Shown here: positions 29,955-33,312 of the stretch, piece after piece
Layout: every line of letters begins with the position of its first letter
Numbering within the stretch: the stretch's first letter is position 1
Source: Gnetum montanum
Lineage: Eukaryota; Streptophyta; Gnetopsida; Gnetales; Gnetaceae
Direction: 5' to 3'
DNA: 33,312 nucleotides
Assembly (NCBI GenBank): GCA_015680685.1
Contig: MNCI01024265.1
Location: forward strand, 64,001-97,312
The notes under the pieces: generated by a model
The model's database searches: none
The model's input: the letters and a program-made list of their open reading frames with translations, nothing else
What the model was told of the DNA's origin: nothing
Program-made: the position numbers and the translations under genes

Positions 29955-32678
29955 TTATTGTTCAAATTCACTTTTAGGGCTACTTGCTATTAACATGGCT
30001 AAGTTAGCATAATGGAGGTTTGCTAACCCCATGTATTCTTTTAAGTCCTTGATCTACAGGTCTTTATTTTTCACTTCTACTTTAAATGTGTGGACCATGA
30101 TGTTTAAGATGGGTCTCCATTCTAGATTTTGTATTGACATGGAATTAATGTTGGCCTTTTCCATTGGGATCTCTTTCTCATTGATTTATTTATACATTCC
30201 CACCTGATCTCAGAAGTGTTACTTGAGTTGTTCATGCTTCTTTGTATTATTTCACCATGTGCTAATTTCGATGGTTGACTTTTGACAGATGGCACATACC
30301 TCCTTCATGGAGAGGCTTTTGTTTTCTCTTGCAAGGTGGTTCATATCTTGGTTGATCCTCACCAATTATTCCCGTAGCTGGTGGATGCTTTCTTCTAAAA
30401 TGTTCTTCTATTTTTCAACCATGGTCAATCACATGTTATTAGTAGTGAGCTGTTTATTTTCCTCTTGTAAGGCATCAAGTGCATTAGCATGGGCATATGC
30501 TTGAGCCTTGGTTGCTAAAGCATCTCATACTACTATTTCTTTCTCATTTTCCATCTCTTTATTGTTCGCAAGAAGGTAATTGATCTGCTTACTTCTAGAT
30601 TATGCTTGATGTTCTAGTGTAATGAATTGAGTTGGATCTCTTCTTTTTGCTCCTAGGGCTATGAGCTCTTCTTGTAATCTACAAAGCTCATTCTCAGCAT
30701 GCTCTGCCCTGGTTGCAACCATGATAAATTTTCATTTGGTGATAATTAATTTAGATTATGTTGTATTGGCATCACTAGGAATGTCGAAGAGATTTATCAT
30801 AACCTTTCTTATCTGCGACAATCTATCTAATACATCTTTATGTTCTGCAAGAGTCATACATGTACCGGCTAACATTTGAGCATCTTTGGTTCCAAAAATA
30901 TCAGCTAGTGACACCACAAGTACATTGAAAGATTCTCTAATGTGATTCATGATCACTTCTATGGCTCCCATTACATCATGGTGCTACATGACCACAACTA
31001 TGGCTCCTTCTCTAGACTCAAGCATCGCTTGAAATGATGCTACGTTTCTAGAAATCTGTTATGACCACTAGGCCTCTCCTCCTAATTGTAATGATATTTG
31101 TTCACTGGTAGGATTTGTTAAGATGGTTTTCCTAACTACATCATCAATTACTTTGAATAAATTGGCCTCTTCCCTACTTCCCCAACTGATGGTTTCTACA
31201 ATTTTTTGTAGATGACTGATTGAAGGCCTATAATCTTGCAATGGTGGTGGTGGAACTTGCAATTGCTGCTATTGTTATCTTGTGATTTGGGTAGTCTCGT
31301 TAGTGCCTAGTTGTTCTTCTATTTGGTCCCTTTTAGGAGGCACTAGCTTGAGCATTTCAACATAGGAAGCATTCTGTGCCTTCCTTAATGCATCATTTGT
31401 ATACCCTAGGATGCCAACTTGTTTGCATAACTTCCAAATAAGGCAATGCAATGGAAGTGTTAACTTCTCTACCTTCTTCTCCTCAAGCCTCCTTTGAATT
31501 GCTGTGAAGTAGAGGTGAGTGATGTTTGCATTGAACTTCCCCATTAATATTGCACTACCTTTAGTTGCACACGTAGAGATTTGCTTTAATCTCTTGATAG
31601 GAAACAAGTAATCAGTACCAATTTTACAATAGATCTCTTCTTCAACAGTTAGTTCACTATATTTTTTTATTGTTCTTGCCATATGCTTGTTGCAACTATA
31701 GCTTCCTAGTGTCTGTGTCAGATCTTATTGGTATCTATGCTACCTTTGCTCCTTCATTGGGCACATTCAATACCTTTTAGGAGGCACTGGCTTGAGCATT
31801 TCGACATAGGAAGCATTTTGTGCCTTCCTTAATGCATCATTTGTATACCCTAGGATGCTAGCTTGTTTACATAACTTCCAAATAAGGTAAGGGAATGGAA
31901 GTGTTAACTTCTCTACCTTCTTCTCCTTGAACCTCCTTTTAATTGCTGTGAAGTAGAGGTGAGTGATGTTTACATTGAACTTCCCCATTAATATTGCACT
32001 ACATCTAGTTACACATGCAGAGATTTGGTTTAATCTCTTGGTAGGAAACAAGTAATAAGTAGCAATTTTAACATAGATCTCTTCTTCAGTAGTTAGTTCA
32101 CTATATTTTTTTATTGTCCTTGCCATATGCTTGCTGCAACCACAACTTCCTAGTGTCTGTGCTACCTTTGCTCCTTCATTGGGCACAATCAGTACCTCTG
32201 CAATTGCCTTAACTAAGTAAGACACTAAGATCCTTTCAATTTTTACTGTAGCATCCACTTCTTAATTCTACCAAAACTAGAGTATTTCTTCTAAATATCA
32301 CTTCCCATTTGTTGTCAAAGTAGGCCACAAAGGAGATGACTGAAGTTGGGCCTTAACACCTTTTAAAGAAAATTCAAAAAATGGACCAAAGTAAAGTTCC
32401 ACAATTATTGTTGACATGATGGATTTTTCTTAAGTAGCTTGAAGGCATTTAGGTGATAGTGTAAATTTCTATCCTTGGATAAGCTCTTGTAGAATGTTTG
32501 CTTTTGCTTGAATAGATTGCTCTATGGCAGGAGTTTGTTGATGCATACTAAAGGATTGTGCCTCCTGCTCTCCTTGTTCTACTTCCAAGTTTTGCTCACT
32601 CACTTGTCCTCTTCCACCTTGTGATCTTTCACTTGTTGGTCATGGAAGTTCTCCTTGTGCTCCTCTTTTTGAGGTCAT
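29955..32678 (-). pseudogene. Unknown 908-codon minus-strand ORF, possible retrotransposon-associated protein
   Basis: A single frame runs from ATG 32678 to TAA 29955-29957 with about 26 internal stops and no frameshift. Order along the protein: Gln/Ser/Glu-rich N-terminus (codons 1-70); STIIVELYFGPFFEFSLKG (about codon 97); a domain starting MARTIKKYSEL at codon 185 and repeated in frame at codon 333 (each copy has ILMGKFN, HLYFTAI, and KLTLP followed by LIWKLCKQ); Pro-rich PPPPLQDY near codon 475; and a long helical, coiled-coil-like part rich in Glu, Lys, Asn and Leu (about codons 660-840). The LPxxxLIWKLC pattern faintly recalls the 'putative plant transposon protein' ORFs of Athila-like elements. 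That is a guess from memory. No RT, protease or integrase motif is present. Confidence 0.6.
31331..32196 (-). repeat. Tandem in-frame duplication inside the unknown ORF
   Basis: Two direct copies: 31331-31774 (444 bp) and 31775-32196 (422 bp). Both start TTTTAGGAGGCACT and end in a GGGCACA...ACC sequence on the plus strand, with high identity. The 31331-31774 copy contains a 22-bp insertion at 31718-31739. Since 422 is not a multiple of three and 444 is, the insertion restores the frame between the two copies. Equivalent residues are 148 codons apart (codons 185 and 333). Confidence 0.9.
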
Positions 32679-33190
32679 TTGTAATCAATCAAGGGCTTTG
32701 AATTACTAAAGTTTCTCATAAATGGGTAACAATTTGGTACCTTACTCAGACCCTTAGCTATATCATGTTCTTAGTTCATTATGATTATAGAGTTAGAAAT
32801 TTTTTTAAGAACAACCCCATTAGTACTTTTCTATGGCATAAAATTAGTGGTATGATCAATTAGGAGTCTTCTTAAAGTTGTTTTGGCCTAAACATGAGTG
32901 ATTTACTTTAAAAATTCTTAATATGCCTCCTTAAGCTTACCCTTATAATACCTTCAAGTCATTAGCAATTTCCAAAAAGTCAACTCATATTTTCCTTCCT
33001 AACACCCCCACAACTAAGATGATCACTCTAGGATCACATAGATTCAAAAATCATGAAAATTGAAGCAAGAATGCACAAGTTATGGGCATTAGACGATGGG
33101 GTGTCAAAGAGCTGAGTGGGAAAGAAAAATTGGCAACAACTCTTATTTTATGAAAATCAACAATGAAATTTTTTTCTAACTTCCCCACAC

Positions 33191-33198
33191 TATATATA
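33191..33198 (-). promoter_or_regulatory. TATA box upstream of the unknown ORF
   Basis: TATATATA flanked on the minus strand by AAAAAC and GTGTGGGG. The distance to the start codon (about 510 bp) leaves room for a leader. Confidence 0.4.
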
Positions 33199-33239
33199 GT
33201 TTTTATGGGTGTAATATCATAAATACAACATCATAAATG

Positions 33240-33265
33240 TGATATCGTAGGTGCCTACAATATCA
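33240..33265. repeat. 26-bp near-palindrome
   Basis: Left half TGATATCGTAGGT, right half GCCTACAATATCA. The halves are reverse complements except for one mismatched pair and the central two bases. It lies about 45 bp upstream of the minus-strand TATA box and may be a dimeric protein binding site or a hairpin. Confidence 0.7.
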
Positions 33266-33312
33266 TAACTACGATTGCACCTTAGAAGAAATCAGTTTTT
33301 CTTAAGGCTTTT

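Larger units (their letters stand above)
32679..33312 (-). promoter_or_regulatory. Leader and upstream region of the unknown ORF
   Basis: On the minus strand a TATA box (TATATATA, 33191-33198) lies about 510 bp upstream of ATG 32678. Upstream of it are ATATCAT/GATATCG motifs at about 33210-33280, including a 26-bp near-palindrome at 33240-33265. The layout resembles U3 of the Athila-type LTRs in this window, whose U3s also carry GATATCGG motifs, but the sequences do not align further. No LTR border is seen before the window ends. Confidence 0.4.

Noticed and set aside
29955-32678. Stops removed by RNA editing
   Set aside because: U-to-C editing that removes stops is known from plant organelles of some lineages, not nuclear transcripts. 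The surroundings are clearly nuclear retrotransposons, so mutational decay is the simpler reading.

Overview
This window is intergenic DNA from a plant nuclear genome, built almost entirely from decayed retrotransposons. Both plant Ty3/Gypsy lineages Tat (dual RNase H) and Athila (PBS resembling tRNA-Asp) are present, along with a Ty1/copia fragment and LINE fragments. I see no intact host gene, rRNA, tRNA or CRISPR array. The density of old, nested, AT-rich elements suggests a large plant genome, possibly a gymnosperm, but that is an inference. A run of 71 N at 18945-19015 shows the sequence is a scaffold.

Layout. 1-780: non-coding, with a possible minus-strand TATA promoter. 780-1000 and 4615-5057: two blocks of one short repeat family, on either side of a broken Tat-lineage pol gene (1123-4592, +) with RT, RNase H, a second RNase H and integrase. 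5060-7860: probable 3' UTR and LTR of that element, carrying perfect hairpins in U3 and a TATA box at 7408. 7890-11070: two tandem minus-strand LTRs and a 1.65-kb 3' UTR of an Athila-type element. 11423-12394 (-): copia RT remnant. 12842-14022 (-): Gypsy-type gag remnant. 14100-20149: mostly featureless AT-rich DNA with two LINE scraps and an eroded LTR.

20150-29719 (+): the best-preserved element, Athila type, about 9.6 kb. It has an 835-bp 5' LTR ending in an 8-bp inverted repeat, a decayed PBS, gag, protease, RT, RNase H, integrase, a long 3' UTR, a polypurine tract and a truncated 3' LTR. The two LTRs are roughly 90% identical by eye over R/U5, so the insertion is old. Several of its stop codons and lost catalytic residues are C-to-T or G-to-A type changes.

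29720-33312 (-): the 3' LTR runs head-to-head into an inverted LTR piece of a related family. That piece is joined to the end of a 908-codon minus-strand reading frame (32678 to 29955) that I cannot firmly name. It carries about 26 in-frame stops and no frameshift, an in-frame 444-bp tandem duplication, a coiled-coil C-terminal half, and a TATA box with a 26-bp palindrome upstream. This unit is the strongest candidate for something undescribed, possibly a non-autonomous LTR-associated element with a single ORF.
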